Positions 46,433-59,848 of a DNA stretch of 64,000 nucleotides are shown in pieces. The stretch spans positions 372,001-436,000 of the forward strand of contig NW_027478770.1 in NCBI RefSeq assembly GCF_051014685.1, written 5' to 3'. Origin of the DNA: Ptiloglossa arizonensis. Lineage: Eukaryota; Arthropoda; Insecta; Hymenoptera; Colletidae. Both the position numbers and the translations under genes were made by a program. Position 1 is the stretch's first letter. Every line of letters begins with the position of its first letter. Below the pieces are notes generated by a model. It had not been told where the DNA came from. It ran no database searches and saw nothing but the letters and a program-made list of their open reading frames with translations.

Positions 46433-47565
46433 GTGTAGCGTATAACGTATAACGTCAAACGTATAACGTATAACGTATAACGTATAACGTATAACGTATA
46501 ACGTATAACGTATAACGTGTAACGTATAACGTATAACGTATAACGTATAACGTATAACGTATAACGTATAACGTCAAACGTATAACGTATAACGCATAAC
46601 GTATAACGTATAACGCATAACGTATAAAGTATAACGTATAACGTATAACGTATAACGTATAACGTATAACGTATATCGTATATCGTAAAACGTACAACGT
46701 ATAACGTATAACGTATAACGTGTAACGAAGTACGTATAACGAATAACGTGTAACGTATATCTTATGACGTACAACTTATAACGTATAACGTACAACGTAT
46801 AACGTATAACGTATAACGTATAACGTACAACGTATAACGTATAACGTATAACGTATAACGTATAACGTATAACGTATAATGTATAACGTATAACGTATAA
46901 CGTATAACGTATAACCTATGACGTATAACGTATAACGTATAACGTATAACGTATAACTTGTAACGAAAAACGTATAACGAATAACGTAAAACGTATGACG
47001 CATTACATACTACGTATAACGTATAACGTTCAACGTATAACGTATAAGGTATAACGTATAACATGTAACGTATAACGTATAACGTATAACGTATAACGTA
47101 TAACGTATAACGTATAACGTGTAACGTATAACGTATAACGTATAACGTATAACGTATAACGTATAACGTATAACGTATAACGTATAACGCATAACGTATA
47201 ACGTATAACGCATAACGTATAAAGTATAACGTAAACCTATGACGTATAACGTATAACGTATAACGTATAACGTATAACGTTTAACGTATAACGTATAACG
47301 CATAACGTATAACGTATAACGTATAACCTATGACGTATAACGTATAACGTGTAACGTATAACGTATAACGTATAACGTATAACGTATAACCTATGACGTA
47401 TAACGTGTAACGTATAACGTATAACGTATAACGTATAACGTATAACGTATAACGTATAACGTATAACGTATAACGTATAACGTATAACGTATAACGTATA
47501 ACGTATAACGTATAACGTATAACGTATAACGTATAACGTATAACGTATAACGTATAACGTATAAC
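46433..47565. repeat. 1,133-bp tandem unit, copy 1
   Basis: GTGTAGCG at 46433, 47566 and 48595 and GTGTAACGAAG at 46720, 47853 and 48882 give periods of 1133 and then 1029 bp. Between 46.72 and 46.96 kb this copy lacks the GTGTAACGTATATCGTAAAA segment that the later copies carry. It ends with the segment containing the second 1-bp deletion. Confidence 0.87.
47231..47237. other. 1-bp deletion junction (AACGTA|AACCTAT), second
   Basis: The same GTAAACC lesion lies exactly 1133 bp after 46098, so the deletion was copied with the 1,133-bp repeat. Confidence 0.92.
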
Positions 47566-48594
47566 GTGTAGCGTATAACGTATAACGTCAAACGTATAAC
47601 GTATAACGTATAACGTATAACGTATAACGTATAACGTATAACGTATAACGTGTAACGTATAACGTATAACGTATAACGTATAACGTATAACGTATAACGT
47701 ATAACGTCAAACGTATAACGTATAACGCATAACGTATAACGTATAACGCATAACGTATAAAGTATAACGTATAACGTATAACGTATAACGTATAACGTAT
47801 AACGTATATCGTATATCGTAAAACGTACAACGTATAACGTATAACGTATAACGTGTAACGAAGTACGTATAACGAATAACGTGTAACGTATATCTTATGA
47901 CGTACAACTTATAACGTATAACGTACAACGTATAACGTATAACGTATAACGTATAACGTACAACGTATAACGTATAACGTATAACGTATAACGTATAACG
48001 TATAACGTATAATGTATAACGTATAACGTATAACGTATAACGTATAACGTATAACGTATAACGTATAACGTATAACGTATAACGTATAACGTATAAGGTA
48101 TAACGTGTAACGTATATCGTAAAACGTATAACGTATAACGTATAACGTATAACGTATAACGTATAACGTATAACGTATAACGTATAACGTATAACGTATA
48201 ACCTATGACGTATAACGTATAACGTATAACGTATAACGTATAACTTGTAACGAAAAACGTATAACGAATAACGTAAAACGTATGACGCATTACATACTAC
48301 GTATAACGTATAACGTTCAACGTATAACGTATAAGGTATAACGTATAACATGTAACGTATAACGTATAACGTATAACGTATAACGTATAACGTATAACGT
48401 ATAACGTATAACGTATAACGTATAACGTGTAACGTATAACGTATAACGTATAACGTATAACGTATAACGTATAACGTATAACGTATAACGTATAACGTAT
48501 AACGTATAACGTATAACGTATAACGTATAACGTATAACGTATAACGTATAACGTATAACGTATAACGTATAACGTATAACGTATAACGTATAAC
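47566..48594. repeat. 1,133-bp family, copy 2 (1,029 bp long)
   Basis: It carries the same landmarks as copy 1 plus GTGTAACGTATATCGTAAAA near 48107. The interval with CGCATAACGTATAAAG, GTAAACC and GTTTAACG that precedes GTGTAGCG in copy 1 is missing, so the next unit starts 1,029 bp on. Confidence 0.86.
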
Positions 48595-49380
48595 GTGTAG
48601 CGTATAACGTATAACGTCAAACGTATAACGTATAACGTATAACGTATAACGTATAACGTATAACGTATAACGTATAACGTGTAACGTATAACGTATAACG
48701 TATAACGTATAACGTATAACGTATAACGTATAACGTCAAACGTATAACGTATAACGCATAACGTATAACGTATAACGCATAACGTATAAAGTATAACGTA
48801 TAACGTATAACGTATAACGTATAACGTATAACGTATATCGTATATCGTAAAACGTACAACGTATAACGTATAACGTATAACGTGTAACGAAGTACGTATA
48901 ACGAATAACGTGTAACGTATATCTTATGACGTACAACTTATAACGTATAACGTACAACGTATAACGTATAACGTATAACGTATAACGTACAACGTATAAC
49001 GTATACGTATAACGTATAACGTATAACGTATAACGTATAACGTATAACGTATAACGTATAACGTATAACGTATAACGTATAACGTATAACGTATAACGTA
49101 TAACGTATAACGTATAAGGTATAACGTGTAACGTATATCGTAAAACGTATAACGTATAACGTATAACGTATAACGTATAACGTATAACGTATAACGTATA
49201 ACGTATAACGTATAACGTATAACCTATGACGTATAACGTATAACGTATAACGTATAACGTATAACTTGTAACGAAAAACGTATAACGAATAACGTAAAAC
49301 GTATGACGCATTACATACTACGTATAACGTATAACGTTCAACGTATAACGTATAAGGTATAACGTATAACATGTAACGTA
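48595..49380. repeat. 1,133-bp family, copy 3 (partial)
   Basis: From GTGTAGCG through cassette B (GTGTAACGAAG 48882), GTGTAACGTATATCGTAAAA, CTTGTAACGAAAA (49265), GTTCAACG and AAGGTAT. The order then breaks off into a long plain run. It contains a private 1-bp deletion near 49005. Confidence 0.85.
49001..49010. other. 1-bp deletion creating a palindrome
   Basis: GTATACGTAT occurs where two units should read GTATAACGTAT: one A is lost. The junction creates the 10-bp perfect palindrome TATACGTATA (49002-49011), absent from the normal array. It is found once only. Confidence 0.9.
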
Positions 49381-52300
49381 TAACGTATAACGTATAACGT
49401 ATAACGTATAACGTATAACGTATAACGTATAACGTATAACGTGTAACGTATAACGTATAACGTATAACGTATAACGTATAACGTATAACGTATAACGTAT
49501 AACGTATAACGTATAACGTATAACGTATAACGTATAACGTATAACGTATAACGTATAACGTATAACGTATAACGTATAACGTATAACGTATAACGTATAA
49601 CGTATAACGTATAACGTATAACGTATAACGTATAACGTGTAACGTATATCGTAAAACGTATAACGTATAACGTATAACGTTCAACGTATAACCTATGACG
49701 TATAACGTATAACGTATAATGTATAACGTATAACGTATAACGTATAACGTATAACGTATAACGTATAACGTATAACGTGTAACGTATAACGTATAACGTC
49801 AAACGTATAACGTATAACGTATAAAGTATAACGTATAACGTATAACGTATAACGTATAACGTATAACGTATAACGTATAACGTATAACGTATAACGTATA
49901 ACGTGTAGCGTATAACGTATAACGTCAAACGTATAACGTATAACGTATAACGTATAACGTATAACGTATAACGTATAACGTATAACGTGTAACGTATAAC
50001 GTGTAACGTATAACGTATAACGTATAACGTATAACGTATAACGTATAACGTATAACGTATAACGTATAACGTATAACGTATAACGTATAACGTATAACGT
50101 ATAACGTATAACGTATAACGTATAACGTATAACGTATAACGTATAACGCATAACGTATAAAGTATAACGTATAACCTATGACGTATAACGTATAACGTAT
50201 AACGTATAACGTATAACGTATAACGTATAACGTATAACGTATAACGTATAACGTGTAACGTATAACGTATAACGTATAACGTATAACGTATAACGTATAA
50301 CGTATAACGTATAACGCATAACATTTAATGTAAAACGTATAACGTATAATGTATAACGTATAACGTATAACGTATAACGTATAACGTATAACGTATAACG
50401 TATAACGTATAACGTGTAGCGTATAACGTATAACGTCAAACGTATAACGTATAACGCATAACGTATAACGTATAACGCATAACGTATAAAGTATAACGTA
50501 TAACCTATGACGTATAACGTATAACGTATAACGTATAACGTATAACGTTTAACGTATAACGTATAACGCATAACGTATAACGTATAACGTATAACCTATG
50601 ACGTATAACGTATAACGTATAACGTATAACGTATAACGTATAACGTATAACGTATAACGTATAACGTATAACGTATAACGTATAACGTGTAACGTATAAC
50701 GTATAACGTATAACGTATAACGTGTAGCGTATAACGTATAACGTCAAACGTATAACGTATAACGTATAACGTATAACGTATAACGTATAACGCATAACGT
50801 ATAACGTATAACGTATAACGTATAACGTATAACGTATAACGTGTAGCGTATAACGTATAACGTCAAACGTATAACGTATAATGTATAACGTATAACGTAT
50901 AACGTATAACGTATAACGTATAACGTATAACGTATAACGTATAACGTATAACCTATGACGTATAACGTATAACGTATAACGTATAACGTATAACTTGTAA
51001 CGAAAAACGTATAACGAATAACGTAAAACGTATGACGCATTACATACTACGTATAACGTATAACGTATAACGTATAACGTATAACGTATAACGTATAACG
51101 TATAACGTATAACGTATAACGTATAACGTATAACGTATAACGTATAACGTATAACGTATAACGTATAACGTATAACGTATAACGTATAACGTATAACGTA
51201 TAACGTGTAACGTATATCGTAAAACGTATAACGTATAACGTATAACGTTCAACGTATAACCTATGACGTATAACGTATAACGTATAATGTATAACGTATA
51301 ACGTATAACGTATAACGTATAACGTATAACGTATAACGTATAACGTATAACCTATGACGTATAACGTGTAACGTATAACGTATAACGTATAACGTATAAC
51401 GTATAACGTATAACGTATAACGTATAACGTATAACGTATAACGTATAACGTATAACGTATAACGTATAACGTATAACGTATAACGTATAACGTATAACGT
51501 ATAACGTATAACGTATAACGTATAACGTATAACGTATAACGTGTAGCGTATAACGTATAACGTCAAACGTATAACGTATAACGTATAACGTATAACGTAT
51601 AACGTATAACGTATAACGTATAACGTATAACGTATAACGTATAACGTATAACGTATAACGTATAACGTATAACGTATAACGTATAACGTATAACGTATAA
51701 CGTGTAGCGTATAACGTATAACGTCAAACGTATAACGTATAACGTATAACGTATAACGTATAACGTATAACGTATAACGTATAACGTATAACGTGTAGCG
51801 TATAACGTATAACGTCAAACGTATAACGTATAACGTATAACGTATAACGTATAACGTATAACGTATAACGTATAACGTATAACGTATAACGTATAACGTA
51901 TAACGTATAACGTATAACGTATAACGTATAACGTATAACGTATAACGTATAACGTGTAGCGTATAACGTATAACGTCAAACGTATAACGTATAACGTATA
52001 ACGTATAACGTATAACGTATAACGTATAACGTATAACGTGTTACGTATAACGTATAACGTATAACGTATAACGTATAACGTATAACGTATAACGTATAAC
52101 GTATAACGTATAACGTATAACGTATAACGTATAACGTATAACGTATAACGTATAACGTATAACGTATAACGTATAACGTATAACGTATAACGTATAACGT
52201 ATAACGTGTAACGTATATCGTAAAACGTATAACGTATAACGTATAACGTTCAACGTATAACCTATGACGTATAACGTATAACGTATAATGTATAACGTAT

Positions 52301-53220
52301 AACGTATAACGTATAACGTATAACGTATAACGTATAACGTATAACGTATAAGCTATGACGTATAACGTGTAACGTATAACGTATAACGTATAACGTATAA
52401 CGTATAACGTATAACGTATAACGTATAACGTATAACGTATAACGTATAACGTATAACGTATAACGTATAACGTATAACGTATAACGTATAACGTATAACG
52501 TATAACGTATAACGTATAACGTATAACGTATAACGTATAACGTATAACGTATAACGTATAACGTATAACGTGTAGCGTATAACGTATAACGTCAAACGTA
52601 TAACGTATAACGTATAACGTATAACGTATAACGTATAACGTATAACGTATAACGTATAACGTATAACGTATAACGTATAACGTATAACGTATAACGTATA
52701 ACGTATAACGTATAACGTATAACGTATAACGTATAACGTGTAGCGTATAACGTATAACGTCAACCGTATAACGTATAACGTATAACGTATAACGTATAAC
52801 GTATAACGTATAACGTATAACGTGTTACGTATAACGTATAACGTATAACGTATAACGTATAACGTATAACGTATAACGTATAACGTATAACGTATAACGT
52901 ATAACGTATAACGTATAACGTATAACGTATAACGTATAACGTATAACGTATAACGTATAACGTATAACGTATAACGTATAACGTATAACGTATAACGTAT
53001 AACGTATAACTTATAACGTATAACGTGTAGCGTATAACGTATAACGTCAAACGTATAACGTATAACGTATAACGTATAACGTATAACGTATAACGTATAA
53101 CGTATAACCTATAACGTATAACGTATAACGTATAACGTATAACGTATAACGTATAACGTATAACGTATAACGTATAACGTATAACGTATAACGTATAACG
53201 TATAACGTATAACGTATGAC
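49381..53220. repeat. Low-diversity zone with 1,001-bp and 252-bp periods
   Basis: Landmarks are sparse and long runs are plain. GTGTAACGTATATCGTAAAA at 51205 and 52206, and CCTATG at 51351 against GCTATG at 52352, are 1001 bp (143 units) apart. GTGTAGCG at 51541, 51702, 51793 and 51954 gives spacings of 161, 91 and 161, a 252-bp repeat of two elements; further ones lie at 52570, 52738 and 53025. GTGTTACG occurs only near 52038 and 52822. CTTGTAACGAAAA occurs once (near 50996). Confidence 0.8.
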
Positions 53221-54400
53221 GTATAACGTATAACGTATAACGTATAACGTATAACGTATAACCTATGACGTATAACGTATGACGTATAACGTATAACGTA
53301 TAACGTATAACGTATAGCGTATAATGTATAACGTATAACATGTAACGTATAGCGTATAACGTATAACGTATAACGTATAACGTATAACGTATAACGTATA
53401 ACATGTAACGTACAACGTATAACGTATACCGTATAACGTATAACATGTAACGTACAACGTATAACGTATACCGTATAACGTATAACTAATAACGTATAAC
53501 GTATAACGTATAACGTATAACGTATAACCTATGGCGTATAACGTATAACGTATAACGTATAACGTATAACGTATAACGTATAACGTATAACGTATAACGT
53601 ATAACGTATAACGTATAACGTATGACGTATAACGTATAACGTATAACGTATAACGTATAACGTATAACCTATGACGTATAACGTATGACGTATAACGTAT
53701 AACGTATAACGTATAACGTATAGCGTATAATGTATAACGTATAACATGTAACGTATAGCGTATAACGTATAACGTATAACGTATAACGTATAACGTATAA
53801 CGTATAACGTATAACATGTAACGTACAACGTATAACGTATACCGTATAACGTATAACATGTAACGTACAACGTATAACGTATACCGTATAACGTATAACT
53901 AATAACGTATAACGTATAACGAATATCGTACAACGTATAACGCATAACGTATAACGTATAACGTATAACGTATAACGTATAACGTATAACGTATAACGTA
54001 TAACGTATGACGTATAACGTATAACGTATAACGTATAACGTATAACCTATGACGTATAACGTATAACGTATAACGTATAACGTATAACGTATAACGTATA
54101 GCGTATAATGTATTACGTATAACATGTAACGTATAGCGTATAACGTATAACGTATAACGTATAACGTATAACGTATAGCGTATAACATGTAACGTACAAC
54201 GTATAACGTATACCGTATAACGTATAACATGTAACGTACAACGTATAACGTATACCGTATAACGTATAACTAATAACGTATAACGTATAACGAATATCGT
54301 ACAACGTATAACGCATAACGTATAACGTATAACGTATAACGTATAACGCATAACGTATAACGTATAACGTATAACGTACAACGTATAACGTATAACGTAT
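53221..54400. repeat. 406/378-bp repeats, three copies
   Basis: TAGCGTATAATG starts at 53315, 53721 and 54099, 406 and 378 bp apart (58 and 54 units). Each copy continues with CATGTAACGTATAGCG, a doubled CATGTAACGTACAACG...ATACCG and CTAATAACG. In the first copy CTAATAACG is followed by plain units and a unique CCTATGGCG near 53528; in the other two by GAATATCG. The third has ATTACG after AATGT (near 54113). Confidence 0.83.
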
Positions 54401-55560
54401 AAGGTATAATGTATAACATGTAACGTATAGCGTATAACGTATAACGTATAACGTATAACGTATATCGTATAACGTATAACGTATAACGTATAACGTATAA
54501 CGTATAACGTATAACGTATGACGTATAACGTATAACGTATAACGTATAACGTATAACGTATAACCTATGACGTATAACGTATAACGTATAACGTATAACC
54601 TATGACGTACAACGCATAACGTATAACGTATAACGTATAACGTATAACGTATAACGTATAACGTATAATGTATAACGTATAACATGTAACGTATAGCGTA
54701 TAACGTACAACGTATAACGTATAACGTATAACGTATAACGTATAACGTATAACGTATAACGTATAACGTATAACGTATAACGTATAAAGTATAACGTATA
54801 ACGTATAACGTATAACGTATAACGTATAACGTATAACCTATGACGTATAACGTATAACGTGTAACGTATAACGTATAACGTATAACGTATAACGTATAAC
54901 CTATGACGTATAACGTGTAACGTATAACGTATAACGTATAACGTATAACGTATAACGTATAACGTATAACGTATAACGTATAAAGTATAACGTATAACGT
55001 ATAACGTATAACGTATAACGTACAACGTATAACGTATAACGTATAATGTATAACGTATAACATGTAACGTATAGCGTATAACGTACAACGTATAACGTAT
55101 AACGTATAACGTATAACGTATAACGTATAACGTATAACGTATAACGTATAACGTATAACGTATAAAGTATAACGTATAACGTATAACGTATAACGTATAA
55201 CGTATAACGTATAACCTATGACGTATAACGTATAACGTGTAACGTATAACGTATAACGTATAACGTATAACGTATAACCTATGACGTATAACGTATAACG
55301 TATAACGTATAACGTATAACGTATAACGTATAGCGTATAATGTATTACGTATAACATGTAACGTATAGCGTATAACGTATAACGTATAACGTATAACGTA
55401 TAACGTATAGCGTATAACATGTAACGTACAACGTATAACGTATACCGTATAACGTATAACATGTAACGTACAACGTATAACGTATACCGTATAACGTATA
55501 ACTAATAACGTATAACGTATAACGAATATCGTACAACGTATAACGCATAACGTATAACGT
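54401..55560. repeat. 378-bp tandem pair and flanks
   Basis: AATGTATAACGTATAACATG at 54667 and 55045, and CCTATGACG at 54836 and 55214, are 378 bp apart, giving a tandem pair. Upstream at 54599 is a truncated cassette L (CCTATGACGTACAACGCAT) that loses the L order after TAGCG. Downstream, 55.32-55.55 kb repeats the doubled CATGTAACGTACAACG type including the ATTACG change seen near 54113. Confidence 0.8.
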
Positions 55561-57100
55561 ATAACGTATAACGTATATCGTATAACGTATAACGTATAAC
55601 GTATAACATGTAACGTACAACGTATAACGTATACCGTATAACGTATGACTAATAACGTATAACGTATAACGAATATCGTACAACGTATAACGCATAACGT
55701 ATAACGTATAACGTATAACGTATAACGTATAACGCATAACGTATAACGTATAACGTATAACCTATGACGTATACCGTATAACGTATAACGTGTAACGTAT
55801 AACGTATAACGTATAACGTATAACGTATAACCTATGACGTATAACGTGTAACGTATAACGTATAACGTATAACGCATAACGTATAACGTATAACGTATAA
55901 CGTACAACGTATAACGTATAACGTATAAGGTATAATGTATAACATGTAACGTATAGCGTATAACGTATAACGTATAACGTATAACGTATAACGTATAACG
56001 TATAACGTATAACGTATAACGTATAACGTATAACGTATAACGTATGACGTATAACGTATAACGTATAACGTATAACGTATAAAGTATAACGTATAACGTA
56101 TAACGTATAACGTATAACGTATAACGTATAGCGTATAACGTATAACCTATGACGTATAACGTATAACGTATAACGTATAACGTAACACCTATAACGTATA
56201 AAGTATAACGTATAACGTATAACGTATAAAGTATAACGTATAACGTATAACGTATAACGTATAACGTATAACGTATAACCTATGACGTATAACGTATAAC
56301 GTGTAACGTATAACGTATAACGTATAACGTATAACGTATAACCTATGACGTATAACGTGTAACGTATAACGTATAACGTATAACGTATAACGTATAACGT
56401 ATAACGTATAACGTATAACGTATAAAGTATAACGTATAACGTATAACGTATAACGTATAACGTATAACGTATAACGTATAACGTATAACGTATATCGTAT
56501 AACGTATAACGTATAACGTATAACATGTAACGTACAACGTATAACGTATACCGTATAACGTATGACTAATAACGTATAACGTATAACGAATATCGTACAA
56601 CGTATAACGCATAACGTATAACGTATAACGTATAACGTATAACGTATAACGCATAACGTATAACGTATAACGTATAACCTATGACGTATACCGTATAACG
56701 TATAACGTGTAACGTATAACGTATAACGTATAACGTATAACGTATAACCTATGACGTATAACGTGTAACGTATAACGTATAACGTATAACGTATAACGTA
56801 TAACGTATAACGTATAACGTATAACGTATAAAGTATAACGTATAACGTATAACGTATAACGTATAACGTATAACGTATAGCGTATAACGTATAACCTATG
56901 ACGTATAACGTATAACGTATAACGTATAACGTAACACCTATAACGTATAAAGTATAACGTATAACGTATAACGTATAACGTATAACGTATATCGTATATC
57001 GTAAAACGTACAACGTATAACGTATAACGTATAACGTGTAACGAAGTACGTATAACGAATAACGTGTAGCGTATATCTTATAACGTACAACTTATAACGT
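55561..57100. repeat. 917-bp and 749-bp repeat pairs
   Basis: ATATCG (55575 and 56492), ATACCG followed by the rare TATGACTAATAACG (55631 and 56548), CCTATGACGTATACCG (55761 and 56678) and CCTATGACG (55831 and 56748) are all 917 bp (131 units) apart. AAAG (56081 and 56830), TAGCG (56129 and 56878) and AACACC (56184 and 56933) are 749 bp (107 units) apart. Cassette B follows at about 56988-57100 with a private GTGTAGCGTATATC. Confidence 0.84.
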
Positions 57101-57944
57101 ATAACGTACAACGTAAAACGTATAACGTATAACGTATAACGTATAACGTATAACGTATAACGTATAACGTATAACGTATAACGTATAACGTATAACGTAC
57201 AACGGATAACGTATAACGTATAACGTATAATGTACAACGTATATCGTATAACGTATGACGTATAACGTATAACGTATAACGTATAACGTATAACCTATGA
57301 CGTGTAACGTATAACGTATAACGTATAACGTATAACGTATAACGTATAACGTATAACGTATATCGTATAACGTATAACGTATAACGTATAACATGTAACG
57401 TACAACGTATAACGTATACCGTATAACGTATAACTAATAACGTATAACGTATAACGAATATCGTACAACGTATAACGCATAACGTATAACGTATAACGTA
57501 TAACGTATAACGCATAACAAATAACGTATAACGTATAAAGTATAACGTATAACGTATAACGTATAACGTATAACGTATAACGTATAACGTATAACGTATG
57601 ACGTATAACGTATAACGTATAACGTATAACGTATAACGTATAACGTATAACGTATAACGTATAACGTATAACGTATAACGTATAACGTATAACGTATAAC
57701 GTATAACGTATAACGTATAACGTATAACGTATAACGTATAACGTATAACGTATAACGTATAACGTATAACGTATAACGTATAACGTATAACGTGTAGCGT
57801 ATAACGTCTAACGTCAAACGTATAACGTATAACGTATAACGTATAACGTATAACGTATAACGTATAACGTATAACGTATAACGTATAACGTATAACGTAT
57901 AACCTATGACGTATAACGTATAACGTATAACGTATAACGTATAA
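57101..57944. repeat. Mixed landmarks, plain runs
   Basis: A few isolated variants (GTAAAACG near 57115, ACGGATAACG near 57203, AATGTACAACG near 57230, AACAAATAACG near 57517) and a CATGTAACGTACAACG...GAATATCG series occur, then about 190 bp of pure units to GTGTAGCGTATAACGTCTAA near 57793. No periodic structure is evident. Confidence 0.75.
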
Positions 57945-59848
57945 CTTGTAACGAAAAACGTATAACGAATAACGTAAAACGTATAACGTATCACGTTTAA
58001 CGTATTACGAATAATGTATAACGTATAACGTATAACGTATAACGTATAACGTATAACGTATAACGTATAACGTATAACGTATAACGTATAACGCATAACG
58101 TATAACGTATAACATGTAATGTATAACGTATAACGTATAACGTATAACGTATAACCTATGACGTATAACGTGTAACGTATAACGTATAACGTATAACGTA
58201 TAACGTATAACGTATAACGTATAACGTATAACGTATAACGTATAACGTATAACGTATAACGTATAACGTATAACGTATAACGTATAACGTATAACGTATA
58301 ACGTATAATGAATAGCGTATAACGTATAACGTATAACGTACAACGTATAACGTATCACGTTTAACGTATTACGAATAACGTATAACGTATAACGTATAAC
58401 GTATAACGTATAACGTATAACGTATAACGTATAACGTATAACGTATAACGTATAACGTATAACGTATAACGTATAACGTATAACGTATAACGTATAACGT
58501 ATAACGTATAACGTATAAAGTATAACGTATAACGCATATCGTATAACGTATAACATATAACGAATAACGTAAAACGCATAACGTATAACGTATAACGTAT
58601 AACGTATAACGTATAACGTATAACGTATAACGTATAACGTATAACGTATAACGTATAACGTATGACGTATAACGTATAACGTATAACATATAACGTATAA
58701 CGAATAACCTATGACGTATAACGTATAACGTATAAAGTATAACGTATAACGTATAACGTATAACGTATAACGTATAACGTATAACGTATAACGTATAACG
58801 TATAACGTATAACGTATAACGTATAACGTATATCGAATATCGTAGAACGTATAACGTATAACGTATAACGTATAACGTGTAACGAAGTACGTATAACGAA
58901 TAACGTATAACGTATATCGTATAACGTACATCTTATAACGTATAACGTACAACGTATAACGTATAACGTATAACGTATAACGTACAACGTATAACGTATA
59001 ACGTATAACGTATAACGTATAACGTATAACGTATAACGTATAACGTATAACGTATAACATGTAATGTATAACGTATAACGTATAACGTATAACGTATAAC
59101 GTATAACGTATAACGTATAACGTATAACGTATAACGTATAACGTATAACGTATAACGTATAACGTATAACGTATAACGTATAACGTATAACGTATAACGT
59201 ATAACGTATAACGTATAACGTATAACGTATAACATGTAATGTATAACGTATAACGTATAATGTATAACGTATAACGTATAACGTATAACGTATAACGTAT
59301 AACGTGTAACGAAGTACGTATATCGAATATCGTAAAACGTATAACGTATAACGTATAACGTATAACGTGTAACGAAGTACGTATAACGAATAACGTATAA
59401 CGTATATCGTATAACGTACATCTTATAACGTATAACGTACAACGTATAACGCATAACGTATAACGTATAAGGTATAACCTATGACGTATAACGTATAACG
59501 TATAACGTATAACGTATAACGTATAACGTATAATGTATAACGTATAACGTATAACGTATAACGTATAACGTATAACGTATAACGTATAACGTATAACGTA
59601 TAACGTATAACGTATAACGTATAACGTATAACGTATAACGTATAACGTATAACGTATAACGTATAACGTATAACGTATAGCGTATAACGTATAACGTATA
59701 ACGTATAACGTATAACGTATATCGTATAACGTATAACGTATAACGAATAACGTAAAACGTATAACGCATAATGTATAACGTATAACGTATAACGTATAAC
59801 GTATAACCTATGACGTATAACGTATAACGTATAACGTATAACGTATAA
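57945..59848. repeat. 1.9-kb higher-order unit, copy 1
   Basis: Begins at CTTGTAACGAAAA (C at 57945). Private landmarks are GTATCACGTTTAACG (TCACG at 57991 and 58355), AATGAATAGCG (58307), CGCATATCG (58533) and ATCGAATATCGTAGAACG (about 58831). GTGTAACGAAGTACGTATAT follows at 59304 and AAGGTATAACC at about 59470. Copy 2 follows directly. Landmark offsets are 1904, 1918, 1918, 1897, 1890 and 1876 bp: the order is fixed and only unit number differs. Confidence 0.87.
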
